The notes: generated from the letters alone by a model not told the origin. 64,000 nucleotides of DNA from Salvia splendens (GCF_004379255.2 NC_056034.1:37244887-37308886); one strand, 5' to 3'; shown: positions 24,349-36,366, counted from the first letter of the stretch. Made by a program: numbers and translations.

Positions 24349-24738
24349 TTATTTTGATTATTTAATTGCATTGAAGAGTCGAGCGTAATTATAAGCTCCG
24401 TTTCGGGTTTTCTTTGTTGGTTCTTTCCCGAGATGAACTAGGTTAGGAGTCGAACCAACCCTAGGGTCCTTAGTCTATAAATATGGCTATGTTCATAAAC
24501 TTTATCATGAATAAAAATATTATTTTGCCCATAAAAAGAACGTGAAGTATCCTAACCCTAGTTCCTCGCTGCCCGACGGAGGAAGTATCCTAACCCTAGT
24601 TCCTCGCTGCCCGACGGAGGAGTTCCGCGCACAACACGAAACTAGGATCTCCGCCGATCCTATCTCAGGACGCCGGAAGTTATCTTGATCGCTGAGCAGC
24701 CCGCCACCGATCACCGTTGAGGAGTTGAGTCCTTAACA
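24349..24738 (+). repeat. Right LTR of the chromovirus, 5'-truncated
   Basis: It matches the left LTR from GTTATTTTGATTATTT to CCTTAACA. It has its own 38-bp tandem duplication (24544-24581 and 24582-24619, unit starting GAAGTATCCTAACCC), absent from the left LTR. Confidence 0.85.
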
Positions 24739-25828
24739 ATCTGCCACACCATCAACAACAACGCCACAAACAATCTTCGATAACTCATACTGATACTTGG
24801 ATTGGAATACGGTTATTTATTCTGCAATATTTAGAACTTCATTGGAAAATTGTTGAATGCAATTAAGCGTACATGTAGCTACCTAACTCATACACCCGTC
24901 ATCAATGAAAGTAGTTGCGAACATATCCCTCTCTTTAAACCAATCACCTCCCATCTTATTTCACTACTACAAATTTCATTGCTGAATATACTCTTTCAAC
25001 ATATCTAGTCGCAACTAGTAAAAGTAAGTTCAATTTAATCAATGAAGAAATTACCTTATCTCTTATCATTTCAATCATTTTAAAGATAAGATCAATTTAG
25101 TCACTAGAAGAACCGACAGAAACTTATGGTCTTTACAAAATATATTTATCCATTAATCTTAAAAAAGGTAGATAAAATATATAATTAACCATAAAGATAA
25201 TTGTTTTATCTATTAAAGTTATTGCAAAATTTATTAATACTACAAAATATGAGTCAAAAAAGAAAATAATAAAATATGATTGAAAGATGAAGATAAATAT
25301 TGCATACCAAAATTTATTGTGCAAAGCCTCTGCTTATCAAAACTCTTAATTTTAGCCTCCAAACTATAAGTTTTGTTGTTTAATTAAATTATGATAAAGA
25401 TATAAACTGAGAACTTATAGAAAGTATTAACTTATGAAAAAGGTAAAATTATTTGTAAATAAAGTATTAAATTTTTACATGTAATTATTTTGTAAGTATA
25501 AAAGTAAAATAAAATAAAATAATGTGTTTTAACTTTTAAATAATGAATCAATTTTATTTTACGTGCATCTAAATAATATTTTACCAACTTTAAAAGGTGT
25601 AAAAAAAATAAAATACTGACACCAAAACAATGAGAATTAACTCATTTGGGACAAATCCTATGAGGTTGGGTTAATTTCTGCCCAACCAACCCTATCATAT
25701 TGCAGGCTATTTAATTTAGGGTCATTTGGACTGTGATTTTTTCGAGTTAAAGTTTTTAACATAATCCTATAAAATAATCAAGCTATTCAATCCAATTCAT
25801 AAATTTTAAATTAAATTGGCATCCCTAT
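24739..25828. other. AT-rich spacer
   Basis: No gene or bounded repeat is seen. The sequence is strongly AT-rich. Confidence 0.5.
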
Positions 25829-25831
25829 TTA

Positions 25832-27867
25832 GAGCATCCACAACCGTGCTCTTGCCAGCGGCACGGTTGTGGGCCCGGGCGGTACTATTCATGCCTGCTC
25901 TCTGGCAAGAGCACAACACCCACAACTGTGCTCTTCCGCAAGGACGAGCACAATTAATTTAAAATTCAATTAAACAATAACATTTCCATAATATTAAAAT
26001 TCATTTAAAAACCACAATAAATATTACAAATGACAAATAAAATTAAACATTACATAATTAAAATCCTAAAAATGAAAAATTACATAATTAAAATCCTAAA
26101 AATTAAAAATTACATAATTAAAATCCTAAAAATTAAAAAAACCACTACTCGTTGCCGAATTTCGCCCACATGTGGTTGATTAGGTCTTCTTGTAGTTGAT
26201 TGTGGATTCGAGTATTGCGCATTGTGTGTCTTGTCTCGATCCTCTGGCCAACCGTCGTATGCTCGCCTCGGCGTGGGGGAGACCTCGCTGTTGAGCTTCC
26301 GGCTTCGTCCTCGTCGTAGAAGCTAGCCGCCCTCGGCCCTTCGTCGGCTATAATCATGTTGTGTAATATAATACACGTGAACATGATGTCGGCGATATTA
26401 TTCACGTACCACAGCCGAGCAGGTGCCTTCACAATGTTGAATCGAGCTTGAAGGACCCCGAAGGCTCTTTCGACGTCCTTCCGCGCTGACTCTTGACGCT
26501 GCGCAAAAAGAACCCGTCTCGGGTCGTGCAGGTTGTGGAGCGTCTTCACGAACGTCGACCACCTTGGGTAGATACCATCGACGAGATAGTAACCCATGCG
26601 GTATGTATTTCCGTTGATGGTGAAGTCGATCGCCGGTGCTACACCATTCATCACATCATTGATGAGTGGTGAAGAATAGAGCACGTTCAAGTCGTTGTTG
26701 GATCCGGTAACGCCGAAATATGCATGCCAAATCCATAAGCGATAGTCGGCGACCGCCTCAAGGATAAGTGTTGGGCCGCCGCCTTTGTGACCGCTTAAGT
26801 GTTGCCCCCTCCAAGCAGTCGGGCAATTCTTCCACCTCCAATGCATGCAGTCAATGCTGCCAAGCATTCCGGAAAAGCCATGGACTGATTCGTGAAGACG
26901 AAGCAACCGTTGGCAATCATCGGTGGTGGGTGCCCGAAGGAATTCATCCCCAAAAGCAGAACGAACGCCCTCGCAAAAATTCTTTAAACAAAGGATTCCG
27001 GTGGACTCACCGATATGCAAATACTCGATGAAGATGTCGACCGTTTGCCCAGTAGCGAGTTGTCGGATGGCACACGTACACTTCTGCAACGCCGTGATAC
27101 TTTGCCGGCCGGCTGCATCTACACCTGTTTGAAAGTATTCAACACGTGCGGACAATGTGCTGACAATTCGCATGAACAAACGCTTTGACATGCGAAAACG
27201 ATGCCTGAAGTAATCTGCCGGAAACCGCGGATGGTCGGCAAAGTAGTCGGCAACGAGCCTTTCGTGGGCTCCCTCCCGGTCACGATGGATGTAGCGACGA
27301 TTTGATCTAGTGCGTTGAGGAGGATGAGCGGGGTATTCGCCGCGACATATGCTTCGTAAGCGGCACGATGTTGTTCGTAGTATTCTTGTTCTTCGCGCTC
27401 CGCTTCCGCCATGAGATGAGTGAAATCCATTTGATGTTTTGAGTGAAGGTTGAATGTGTTGATAGTTTGTATAAGAATTATGAATGAGAGATGAATGAGA
27501 GATGAATTGATGTGATAAATGCGTGATGAATGTGTGTATTTATAGATGATTTTGGGAAAAAAAATAAAAAAAAAATAAAAAAAATCAGAAAAAACGGGAA
27601 AAAATGGCCATATTTTTGGGATTTGGAATTTTTTTTATTTTTTAGCATTATTTATAATTAAATACCGATTTTTTTTTAAAAAAAAGTTTGAATGCAACGG
27701 CTACGCCGTTGCCCAATCCCGTGCCGCCACGTGTGCGTCCGCTGGCACGGACGTGCTCGATACATCGAGCAGCGCCGTGCCAGCGGTGCAAGCGCAGCGG
27801 CGGCGGATGACGTCCGTGCCAGCGGCGCGGACGGCGGTGGCGACGGACGACACCGCTGCGCATGCTC
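25832..27867 (-). mobile_element. PIF/Harbinger element 2, carries transposase only
   Basis: Ends GAGCATCCACAACCGTGC and GCTGCGCATGCTC are flanked by TTA on both sides (25829-25831 and 27868-27870). The 2036-bp body is in reverse orientation and shares both termini with element 1 at 5996-7794. A TATA box (CTATAAATA, minus strand) lies near 27540, the same type and position as in element 1. The transposase is the only gene. Confidence 0.92.
26145..27430 (-). pseudogene. Harbinger (PIF/HARBI1-type) DDE transposase, one frameshift
   Basis: The main open frame (27191-26145, 348 residues from an internal Met) holds a helix-turn-helix-like N-part and the DDE nuclease: first Asp in GSIDCMHWRWKNCPTAW, second in GSNNDLNVL, and Glu in KDVERAFGVLQARFN. 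Upstream, ATG 27430 starts MDFTHLMAEAEREEQEYY and stays in frame up to NTPLILL. There a single-base frame change near 27310 separates it from the normal continuation (RRYIHRDREGAHERLVADYF in the frame of the main ORF). All catalytic residues are intact, so this is a nearly complete gene with one lesion. It belongs to the plant transposon protein family (PF04827-type). Confidence 0.9.
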
Positions 27868-27889
27868 TTATGAGCATCGAAAGAAATAG

Positions 27890-28380
27890 CCCTATCAACT
27901 GAGAAAAAATTCAGAGGACCATCCACACCACATAGGCATGATGAGGTGGTATATCCTACAAATTATTTTTTGACATATGGAAATATAAGGAACCAACATC
28001 CAACTAGACATACAATAATAATTTAGGAAACATTTATTCTACCACTATTATAGAAAATTACTCCATAATCTTAAATATGGAAATTACTTGTATACACTAT
28101 ATTGCATTTTTAAATATACACAATATAATAAAATAACCTTACATTACCGACAATAAAAATAATACATTCAACACTTGTTAGTATTTTTTATGGGTATGAT
28201 TTCTTTTTTCTTTTATGAAAATTAGGAGTACTATACATTATATTACATATTTATATATACACATAATATAATAACATATCTTATATTTACCGACAAAAAT
28301 AATACATTAGTACAACACTTGTCAGTAGTATTTTTTATGGGGTATGATTTTCTGTTTTCATTTTGGGTATATATAGTATT
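27890..28380. repeat. Left arm of a large inverted repeat
   Basis: This stretch is the reverse complement, imperfectly, of 30190-31222. A shared landmark is TAGGATATACCACCTCATCA on the right and its complement near 27935 on the left. Within the arm, about 28093-28230 is repeated directly at 28234-28367 in diverged form (landmark CATTACCGACAATAAAAATA). Confidence 0.8.
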
Positions 28381-29423
28381 TAGTGTCTATAATTAATTGA
28401 GACCATTTATCTTTTTCATCTATACGCAAATAATTGACACCCTTATTTTTTTCATTTTCGGGGTCGGTGCACTTCTTGAGGGCCTTGTGCGTCTGCAACA
28501 TCGTCCTTGCCATCGACGCTGTAGCTAACGACGCAAACGCGGTGGCCGTCTGCGTCGGGAGCTCATCCGGGTCCGGAACAGGGGTTGCAGCGGTCGACGA
28601 TGACGTCGCGGTCGCCTTCCCCTTGGCCTTCGCAGCCTTGATGCCGGGAGGACGCCGGGAGGACACCGGTGTGCCGGAACTCCCTTCATCAACGTACGTC
28701 CGGTTGAGGTCAACCGGGTTAGTGCCGCTGCCGCTGCTCGTGTAGTCACCAGCTTCGGTGACCTTCGTCCTCTTCGGCGCACCAGTGTGCAGAATTCAAC
28801 CTTGGAACTTCTGCTTCTCCCTCAAGAGCGCCCAGATGGCCTCGTGCTTGAACTCGCCGAACATCGACCGGTACGACAACATCGCTTTAGAGCGCACGTC
28901 GTGCACGCTCTCGCCGCTCCCCTGTGACCGCGCGCACTTCTCGAACTCCGCCGAGTACAAGTTCACTTGCTTCTTGATTTGATCCCAGTGCTTGCGGAGA
29001 TGCTCACTCTTGCGCTTGTACGCGGTCGGCGGCTTGACCGAATTGTAGAGGTCCGCGATGCGTTCCCAGTACGCGGTCTGTCTCTGGTTGTTGGCGAATA
29101 TCGGATCTTCCGATATATCTACCCAACACCGGGCCAAAGTGAGAGTTTCGTCGTCGGTGTAGTTCGTACGGCCGGGGGCGTACTCATCGCAAACACCGGG
29201 AGGCGGCAACTTCTGCGCCCGCTGCCGGTTCCGCTGCGGGGGCGGGATCGGCCGATGCGGTTGGGCGGTGCGGCAACGGCTCTATATCAGACAACCCATA
29301 CGATTCCGTACTGAAATCGGGATCGTAATGGGTGTTGTCGCCGAACGAACGATAATCGCCTAGTTCTGTACCCGGCCAATGCGCCTCTCCGCTAAACGTA
29401 GGGCTATTGGGGCTTGAATCCAT
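28358..29423 (-). pseudogene. Harbinger ORF1 (Myb/SANT-like) pseudogene
   Basis: From ATG 29423 the protein starts MDSSPNSPTFSGEAHWPG. A frame change near 29200 leads to the trihelix-like core (DDETLTLARCWVDISEDP, then AYWERIADLYNS and KHWDQIKKQVNLYSAEFEK). A stop at 28796-28798 follows, and the C-terminal Ala/Thr-rich part resumes in 28666-28358 (SRRPPGIKAAKAKGKA, with ALKKCTDPE). The family is that of the 6438 gene, but the sequence is only distantly similar. A TATA box (minus strand) lies near 29495. Confidence 0.82.
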
Positions 29424-29705
29424 TTCGTAGTAATTATATAAATGTAAGTTTCGAAGATGAAATCGTGTGAAATGAAATGTTACAAATGAACGCTATTTAT
29501 AAAAAAATGAAACCGCGTGCCATCGTCCGCGGCCTTCACAATGGGGTGGACGATGTCGAGGACGATGGCCATCGTCCACGGTTTAAGTCGCGCCCGAAGC
29601 ATAGGCCGCGACTATCGTCCGCGGCCTATGCCACACACCCACAGTGGGGGTGGACGATGAATGGCGCGGACGATGCGCGTCATCGTCCGCCCATTGCGGA
29701 TGGCC
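28358..29705 (-). mobile_element. PIF/Harbinger element 3, truncated
   Basis: The right end, read on the minus strand, starts GGCCATCCGCAATGGGCGG, a Harbinger-style terminus different from elements 1 and 2. A broken ORF1 gene follows. No matching left end was found, so it is truncated or replaced there by the inverted-repeat arm. Confidence 0.7.
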
Positions 29706-29808
29706 TCACATTCCACTAATTTGTCGTACTCATATTTTATTATAAAATTAATATATAAAAATAGGACTCACATTCCACTAACTTTTTCAACTCACTTCCT
29801 AGTTCCTA

Positions 29809-29974
29809 CTCCCTCCGTCCCATAGTAGATGTCACACTTGGAAGATGACACATGATTTTAGAAGATGTTATTTTGTGTGTTAAGTGGTGAGAGAAAATGT
29901 AATTTTATAAATGATGTGAGAGATAACTTTTTTTCAAAAAAGGAAATGTGACATCTATTATGGTACGGAGAGAG
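29809..29974. mobile_element. Stowaway-type MITE
   Basis: Ends CTCCCTCCGTCCCATAGTAG and TATGGTACGGAGAGAG flanked by TA. The interior (166 bp total) has no coding capacity. Confidence 0.88.
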
Positions 29975-30171
29975 TACTATATTTCTTAAAACCTGCGCCA
30001 AGTCAAAAGGGTTCAATTAATCGTGGGCGGATAGTATGACTATAATTTAATTTTTATTTGCATATTAAGCTATTGCATGAGTAGATATATAATCGTTCAT
30101 ATACACTAAAACAATATTTAAAAAACTAAATTATGGTCAATATTTTTTAAAATTTATGTAAAATTTTCAAT

Positions 30172-30194
30172 TATATATATATATATATATATAT
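30172..30194. repeat. (TA)n microsatellite
   Basis: About eleven TA units in a row within the right part of the inverted-repeat region. Confidence 0.9.
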
Positions 30195-31222
30195 TTATAC
30201 ATAAACAAGAAAAAGAAATCATATCCATAAAATAATACTAACAAGGGTTATAAGATTTTTTTTATTGACGGTATATACTCCATGAGATATTTATATTATA
30301 CGCGTATGTATAAAGGGGAGTGATCAATTACTAACTAATTAGCAATTACAAATTAAGACTATATCTTAGCCATTAGATTAGAAGATCTAGTGGTTGAAAT
30401 AATGTGATTATATTTTAAATTTAAAAAATTATTAAATAAACTTAAAGGGTATTAATGTCAATTCACTCTCATCAAAATCATCTTAAAACTTTAAATTTAC
30501 GTAACCCTTTCGATTTAAATTATTTTTTGCAGAAAATATATCAAATTAAAGATAATTTTATAAGGATTCCAACGAGATCTCAATTGTATATGTTCCGACG
30601 ATGTTCGGGTGATGAAATTTGATAAATTATATTTCAATTTTCGTACATGTTGATAAACAGATTTTATCAACAAATGCAAAAAAAATCTGAATATAGTGTA
30701 TGCAAAATCTCAATAAAATGTAGGTAAAATATCAATAAAAATGTGTTGATATTTTCTTGTACTTGTGTAGATATTATCATGTCATATTGTTGATATTTGT
30801 AATACATTATGTTGATATAAAAAAATACCCACGAAAATTATCATATGATAACATAATGATGATATTACTCTTTTGTTGATATTTTGTCTGCTATTTATTG
30901 AAATTTGTGAGCTTTAATCTTATCCACTCATTTCAAAATCTAAGAGTGTAGATTTAGTGTTAGTTTTTGAATTATGGTGTTATAAGTATTAGAAGAGGAC
31001 CCTACGTATAAATATGCGATATATATAGAAGGTGAAAATATATGTGTAATGTCCATATATAGATTATGCAATTTTCTATAATAGTGGTAGAATGAATGTT
31101 TCCTAAATTATTATTGTATGTCTAGTTGGATCGTTGATTCCTTCGTATGAAACAGAAAATAATTGGTAGGATATACCACCTCATCATGCCTATGCGGTGT
31201 GCTGACTTTTTTTTCTCATATC
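30190..31222. repeat. Right arm of the large inverted repeat, with insertion
   Basis: Matches 27890-28380 in reverse orientation on both sides of a 689-bp insertion (30315-31003). Between the arms lie Harbinger element 3 and a Stowaway MITE. Confidence 0.78.
30315..31003. mobile_element. Putative insertion with 9-bp target duplication
   Basis: ATGTATAAA (30306-30314) and ACGTATAAA (31004-31012) flank the segment, 8 of 9 bases identical, and the left inverted-repeat arm lacks it. It begins GGGGAGTGATCAATTACTAA. No strong terminal inverted repeats or ORFs are visible; a Mutator-type MITE is possible. Confidence 0.5.
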
Positions 31223-31989
31223 AAGTGGGATTGAATCCCAGCCGGCCACACCAGACACCACAATCCAAATTTTGCTTGACTTGGTCCTATCCTAACACGA
31301 GGCTGGATCCCCTATTGTGGGAGAATCACAACACCATTTGTTGTGGAGCTAAACGACGCCGCATTAATCAAATTTAAATTTCATTTTTTCTTCTTTGCTT
31401 AAAGTTAACCATTTATCAAATTTAACGTCTTTTCATGCACTTTCATTTCTTTTTTTACCTCTTCCATAATAAATTCAAACTCGCCAAACAGATTAATTTT
31501 TTTTATTATGTTTATTTCACCTCTCAATTTTTAATAGTATAAAGAATCATTCTGAATCATTTTTTTTATTTCTTTTGTTATGTGTTTTTCTTTCTCATAC
31601 CTGTCATTTGATCAATTTGGTACAATATAAATTTATTTGTACTGTCTTATTTTATGTACAAAAGCAAAACAAGATAGATTTAATTACTATCATATGTAAC
31701 AAGATAGATTTTGAAGGCTAGAAAGAAAATATTTTATACTAATTTTAAGGGATGAATGAAGTAATATTATGAAATTTGTAAATGATGATCACTCTATTTT
31801 ATATACTCCATTTAGTAATTTACTAGCATGTAAAATATATAAATTCAACAAGAAATCTATTGTAATTTATACACACTCATACCGTCGAAATCTAGAGAAT
31901 TTGGAAACGACACGAGAATGTAAAATTGGTAGAAAAAATATTCGAGAGAGGTTGAAGTGCGAGTTTAGAGTAGCGTGTGTTTATATGTT

Positions 31990-33540
31990 GTGAAAATGCG
32001 ATGCTAGGTCGAGACACCAAGTCCTATGAATCCACTAGATCACTTGGTCTAGGAACTCAATGTAACAAGGAATACTATGTCGTTGTATACACAAACTCTC
32101 CTTCAAAGATCCCTCAACCCGAATACTATGGATTAGTATAGAGAAGCATGGGTCGATCCCACGAAGATGGATACGTAAGAAAGCATTTAGAGACTCTTGA
32201 CTAAGCGGCTGCTGCCACGCAAACAGGGTTGAGGTATAACTACTACTAGACCTAGGCAGGAAATATAAACGCTAGACCTAGAAAGCTGTAAACATGCTGA
32301 GATCAAACATCATCAAGACTTCGGTATATTAAGCTTACTTCCTAGACCGTGTAAACGACTACCTAATTTAGCTAGACAGAGACCAACCAACAGTGGGGAC
32401 CATGACCTAGAAATAGCAAGTACGGCAGAAAAGCTGCAAATAACTGACTGAGAAAATAACTAACTACGACATGCTTTTCTTCAACGGATTTAAACACGAA
32501 GATGAAGTAAACAGAGCACATACCCAGATTCGAACAGAATGTAAAAGTTTGGTCGTCGGAAACTTACGACAAACCGGAAATAACTCAGATCTACTTATAC
32601 TAGACGAAGCAAAATGAAAACACGAAGACTAGGCATCAAAATAAACCAACTCTGCTCAGATCTCACGTCGAACACTTAATCCACTTCAGATCCAAGCAAT
32701 CCGAAACCAACAACAACTAGATTCCACTCCATAACTTCCGATCTAACAGATCTACTCCGATCAACTCCAATTTCCAGCAATCGCACACAACTTAGCAACA
32801 ACACCAAACTTAAATCTCTGATTCAACCACCAGCAAACTCCGATCACCCAGATTCAACCATTAACCTGCATAAGTTCAGAAAACAATTGCGAAACGCATC
32901 CAACTCAGGCAAACTAACGCAAACTCCAGAAAATCTCGACAACCAAATCAGAAATCAACACCAACGTCATAATAGAAAATGAAACTTGCATTAAACACAG
33001 AAATATTCGGTGAAATCGGAAGGCCGAGCTTCGAACAGCGAAGCTTGGTGAAATACGAAATACGAAAACAGTAAAGTGGAGCTTGTTTCTTCGCCCTCAA
33101 CAGGACGGTGTTACAACCCAACAACAAATGTATGAAAGCTAAAGGTGAACCCAAGTGCAAAACCCCTGAATTTCCCTCTAAGAACCCAAGTGTATAGAAA
33201 AGTGAACTAGCTGCAGACTGTTAGTGAGGCCTCCACCGAGAAAGTCCCTCCAGAATGCATGCATCCTTCCTTTTATAGACACGGACATAATCTTCTAGAA
33301 CCTTCGTAGAAATCACCATTCTACCCTTCAGTTCTGAGATTTACTCTGTCTTGCAATTTCTTTCACAACGTTCACTTATTCGCCAGTTTCCTCGGGCGTG
33401 TGATTGCCTCCTCCTTTTCCTGGACCAAGCGAATTTCTTCTATACACCTGGCTTAAAACATGTGTTAGACCCAGCAAATTCACGGATTTATCCCCTAGAC
33501 CTATGCATGAAATTAGCCTTATCAGAGGTATAAAGAAAAA
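31990..33540 (-). other. Possible LTR or leader of a retrotransposon
   Basis: Read on the minus strand, a TATA-like TCTATAAAAGG near 33275 is followed by about 1.2 kb without long ORFs and a GTGGGATCGACCC motif near 32150, a phrase often met in plant LTR retroelement leaders. No matching second LTR or target duplication was found. The identity is uncertain. Confidence 0.3.
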
Positions 33541-33904
33541 CTTACCAAAAATACTAGATTCTTTTGGGACGAAAATAGTATTGTTTTTATTGTCATAGGG
33601 GTTGTTCGGTTTGCGAGATTATATACCATGATAAATTTATAGTATGTATGGTTCATGAAATTGAATCTCATGACTTAATCCTAGATACATAGATATGTGA
33701 TAATTAGTCATAGTCAAACCTCCTCCTACTAAATAATATTACTACTTAATCTTAGATTATATCTTCTACTATTTTATCTAGGAAACTAAACACCACCATA
33801 TTTAATGATGTTTATACTCCATATTATGAATCACAATGAAAATTTTATCGTAGAATTTCAACGATTTATATGTTAATAAATTATTATATATATAAATTTG
33901 TTTG

Positions 33905-34620
33905 AATAGAGTTGTGATCAATGTCGAATCAATTTTAAAATCCGAACTAGAGACCAAATTAGGGTCGTTAGTTCTATTTTTTGATGAGATGCGCTGCTGT
34001 GTAAATTTTTTTCGGTCTTCATTACAAGCCCATTTTACTTCATTGTATTAGGTTTATTACTTCATTCCGGTATGCTTAATTCGAATTCATTGACTTGGAT
34101 TTTTACTTTATTCACTTTAAAAAATGCAATTTATTCCAGTAGGTTTATTACTTTATTCAAAAACGTTATTACTTCATTGGACAAGGTTTTTACTTCATTC
34201 CAGTTGAACTTCAAATGCTTCTACATATACTTCATTTAAATACTTTATTACATCATTCCATGTGCTTATTACACCATTCAATTAGGCTATCATTCCATTT
34301 TGTTGTCAGCGTCGTGGTGGCAGTGATAGACATTATAGAGAGAAAGAATGATACGCGACGGCGAGACCGCATATACGTATTGGAATGAAGTAATAATCCT
34401 ATTGGAATGAAGTAAAAACCTACTGGAATGAAGTAATATATTCTGAAATGAAGTAAAATCGTCCTAATATGTTAGTATGACTTATTTGCCCCGGGCTAAA
34501 GTAAAATAGGCTCATGATGAAGGCGAAAATAATTTATAAATTTGTTCATCCCATCCATAAAAAACTAGATCTAAAAACCCTAATTTGGTAAAGTTCTACA
34601 GTTCGTCAAGGAGTGGATTT
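33905..34620. mobile_element. Foldback-like element with TACTTCATTCC motif arrays
   Basis: Diverged copies of TTACTTCATTCC occur about nine times in 34030-34275. The complement GGAATGAAGTAA occurs four times in 34378-34460. Outer parts share ACCAAATTAGGGT in inverted orientation (near 33953 and 34585). This fold-back architecture suggests a non-autonomous DNA transposon. Confidence 0.55.
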
Positions 34621-35059
34621 GCATATAGTAAGACTACGTTCGAATATTACTATATACTATAATGTAAACGAGAAACATCATTTACAAAATTTAAAATTGT
34701 GTTGCATTAGTGTAAAGAGTAGAGAGAGCAAAATAAATTTATTTTATAGTGCAAATTTATTTTAAAGAAAACGAAAGATAACCGAATCTAGAAAAAATAA
34801 GCTCGACTCAGTATTATATAAGAGATTTCACTAAAAAATCGCAATAGAAAATAAATAGACTACTATGCCACGTTTTTTTGATAAACTATAAGATAAACAA
34901 TAAAGATGTTAAAATTTTATCAAGGTTAAACTTTAAGCAAAGAAGAAAATATGATCAAGGAAGTTTAAATTTTATTAATGCCGCATCGTTTAGATTCACA
35001 ACAAATGGTTTAGCTCCACAACAAATGGTGCTGTGATTCTCCCACGGTAGGGGATCAAT

Positions 35060-35193
35060 GGTGCTGTGAATAGTGCAATTTAATAGTTGGAGCCTGCAGA
35101 GTTAGAAGAGTTGTGGCTTGGGACTGAAATTTAGGAAATGATGACGTGGAGGGTACTTGGGACCTGAATACGGGCCGGGGCTGTGGATGCCCT
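35060..35193. other. Harbinger-like end fragment
   Basis: The stretch ends GGGCTGTGGATGCCCTAA, similar in style to Harbinger termini (GGGCATCCACAGCCC in reverse). Only one end is visible. Confidence 0.35.
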
Positions 35194-35432
35194 AACACTC
35201 ATTTCACAATATCATGACAATGAAAAATATAAGTGAAATAAGTTAAAAGAATATAAGATCCATTATCAAAGGAGTATGATAAAGGTGAAGTAAGAGAATA
35301 ATAAGGGATATCCTAAAATGAAAAATTGAGACATATGATGATGGACAAAGAAGTACCATACATGCACAAAAATAAACATAATCGTTTCACTTGTAATACT
35401 TAAAGTTTACATATTTGTCATGTCATATTGTT

Positions 35433-36357
35433 GGGAGAGGATCCCCTGTTGTGTAAGAAAACACAGCAGGGGCTGCTGTGGTTTCAACGACATACACATA
35501 CAAATGAAACGCAACAGAGGAATAAGAGAGAGAAATGGTTGGACCGAAAAATATGAAACACTACTTCTAATTCTTTATTCACTCTTTTCTATCCATTTCT
35601 TTATTTAATTAAAAATAGGGGGTCGGCCAGGTTAACTTTTTTTCATTGAGTAGCATCTAATAGTATTATGGACTTCCTACTTTAAAAACTTTTTTTTTCT
35701 ATCTCTTTGTTATTTACCAATTATCCATTAAAATTCGTGTCAAAATAAATGTTCATACTTTTCAAGGAACAGAGGGAATAAATATTTTTCTCTAATAAAG
35801 TGAGACTTTCTAATTCATTATATCATGACAAAAATTTATAAGTGTTTTAATTGATAAAGTTAATTGAATTTTATAGTCTACTTATTTGAATAAAAGAAAT
35901 GTTGCAAAATAAAGAAATTGCACGCTGTGTTTTTATAGCTTGTGAAACATGAATATGGCCTATAAAATTAATTAATATTTACACAAATGCTATTGCAGTT
36001 AACTTAATGGTATTACTTAATATATTAATTAGTTCTTGAGTGTGTTATGGAGTAGTAATATTTTTTAATAGGTATGTAAAAGTGGCCTTGGTTGGTATAT
36101 AAATTTACTAAAACAGTGTTCCATAATATTATTAGATGCTACTCAATGAAAAAAAGTTAATCTGGTCGACCCCGTATTTTTAATTAAATAAAGAAATAGA
36201 TAGAAAAGAATGAATAAAGAATTAGAAGTAGTGTTTCATTTTTTTGGTTCCACCATTTCTCACTTATTCCTCGGTTGTGTTTCATTTGTATGTGTATGTC
36301 GTTTAAACCACAACAGCCCCGGTTGTGTTTTTTTAACATAGGAGGGGATCCTCTCCC
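35433..36357. mobile_element. Mutator-like foldback MITE with long TIRs
   Basis: The outer 240 bp or so on each side (35433-35672 and about 36117-36357) are inverted repeats starting GGGAGAGGATCCCCT and ending AGGGGATCCTCTCCC-style. The 9-bp flanks CATATTGTT and CTTATTGTT differ at one base, consistent with a Mutator-type duplication. The 440-bp centre is AT-rich and non-coding. Confidence 0.82.
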
Positions 36358-36366
36358 CTTATTGTT

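Larger units (their letters stand above)
20073..24738 (+). mobile_element. Degenerate Ty3/gypsy chromovirus-type LTR retrotransposon
   Basis: Two LTRs in direct orientation (20073-20472 and about 24349-24738) flank a gag-poor, pol-containing interior. The right LTR lacks about the first 50 bp and is fused directly to the end of pol. A primer-binding-like site TGGTGCTTTCATCC starts at 20475. No target duplication could be confirmed. The element lies just upstream of the kinase pseudogene's start. Confidence 0.88.
31306..35056. repeat. Inverted arms bracketing 3.5 kb
   Basis: Arms 31306-31435 and 34907-35056 are imperfect inverted repeats. Each starts, from its outer side, GATCCCCTAYYGTGGGAGAA, followed by a stretch with CACCATTTGTTGTGGAGCTA. 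The ends resemble those of the 35433-36357 element. No transposase lies between. It is probably one large non-autonomous element or two copies in opposite orientation. Confidence 0.65.
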
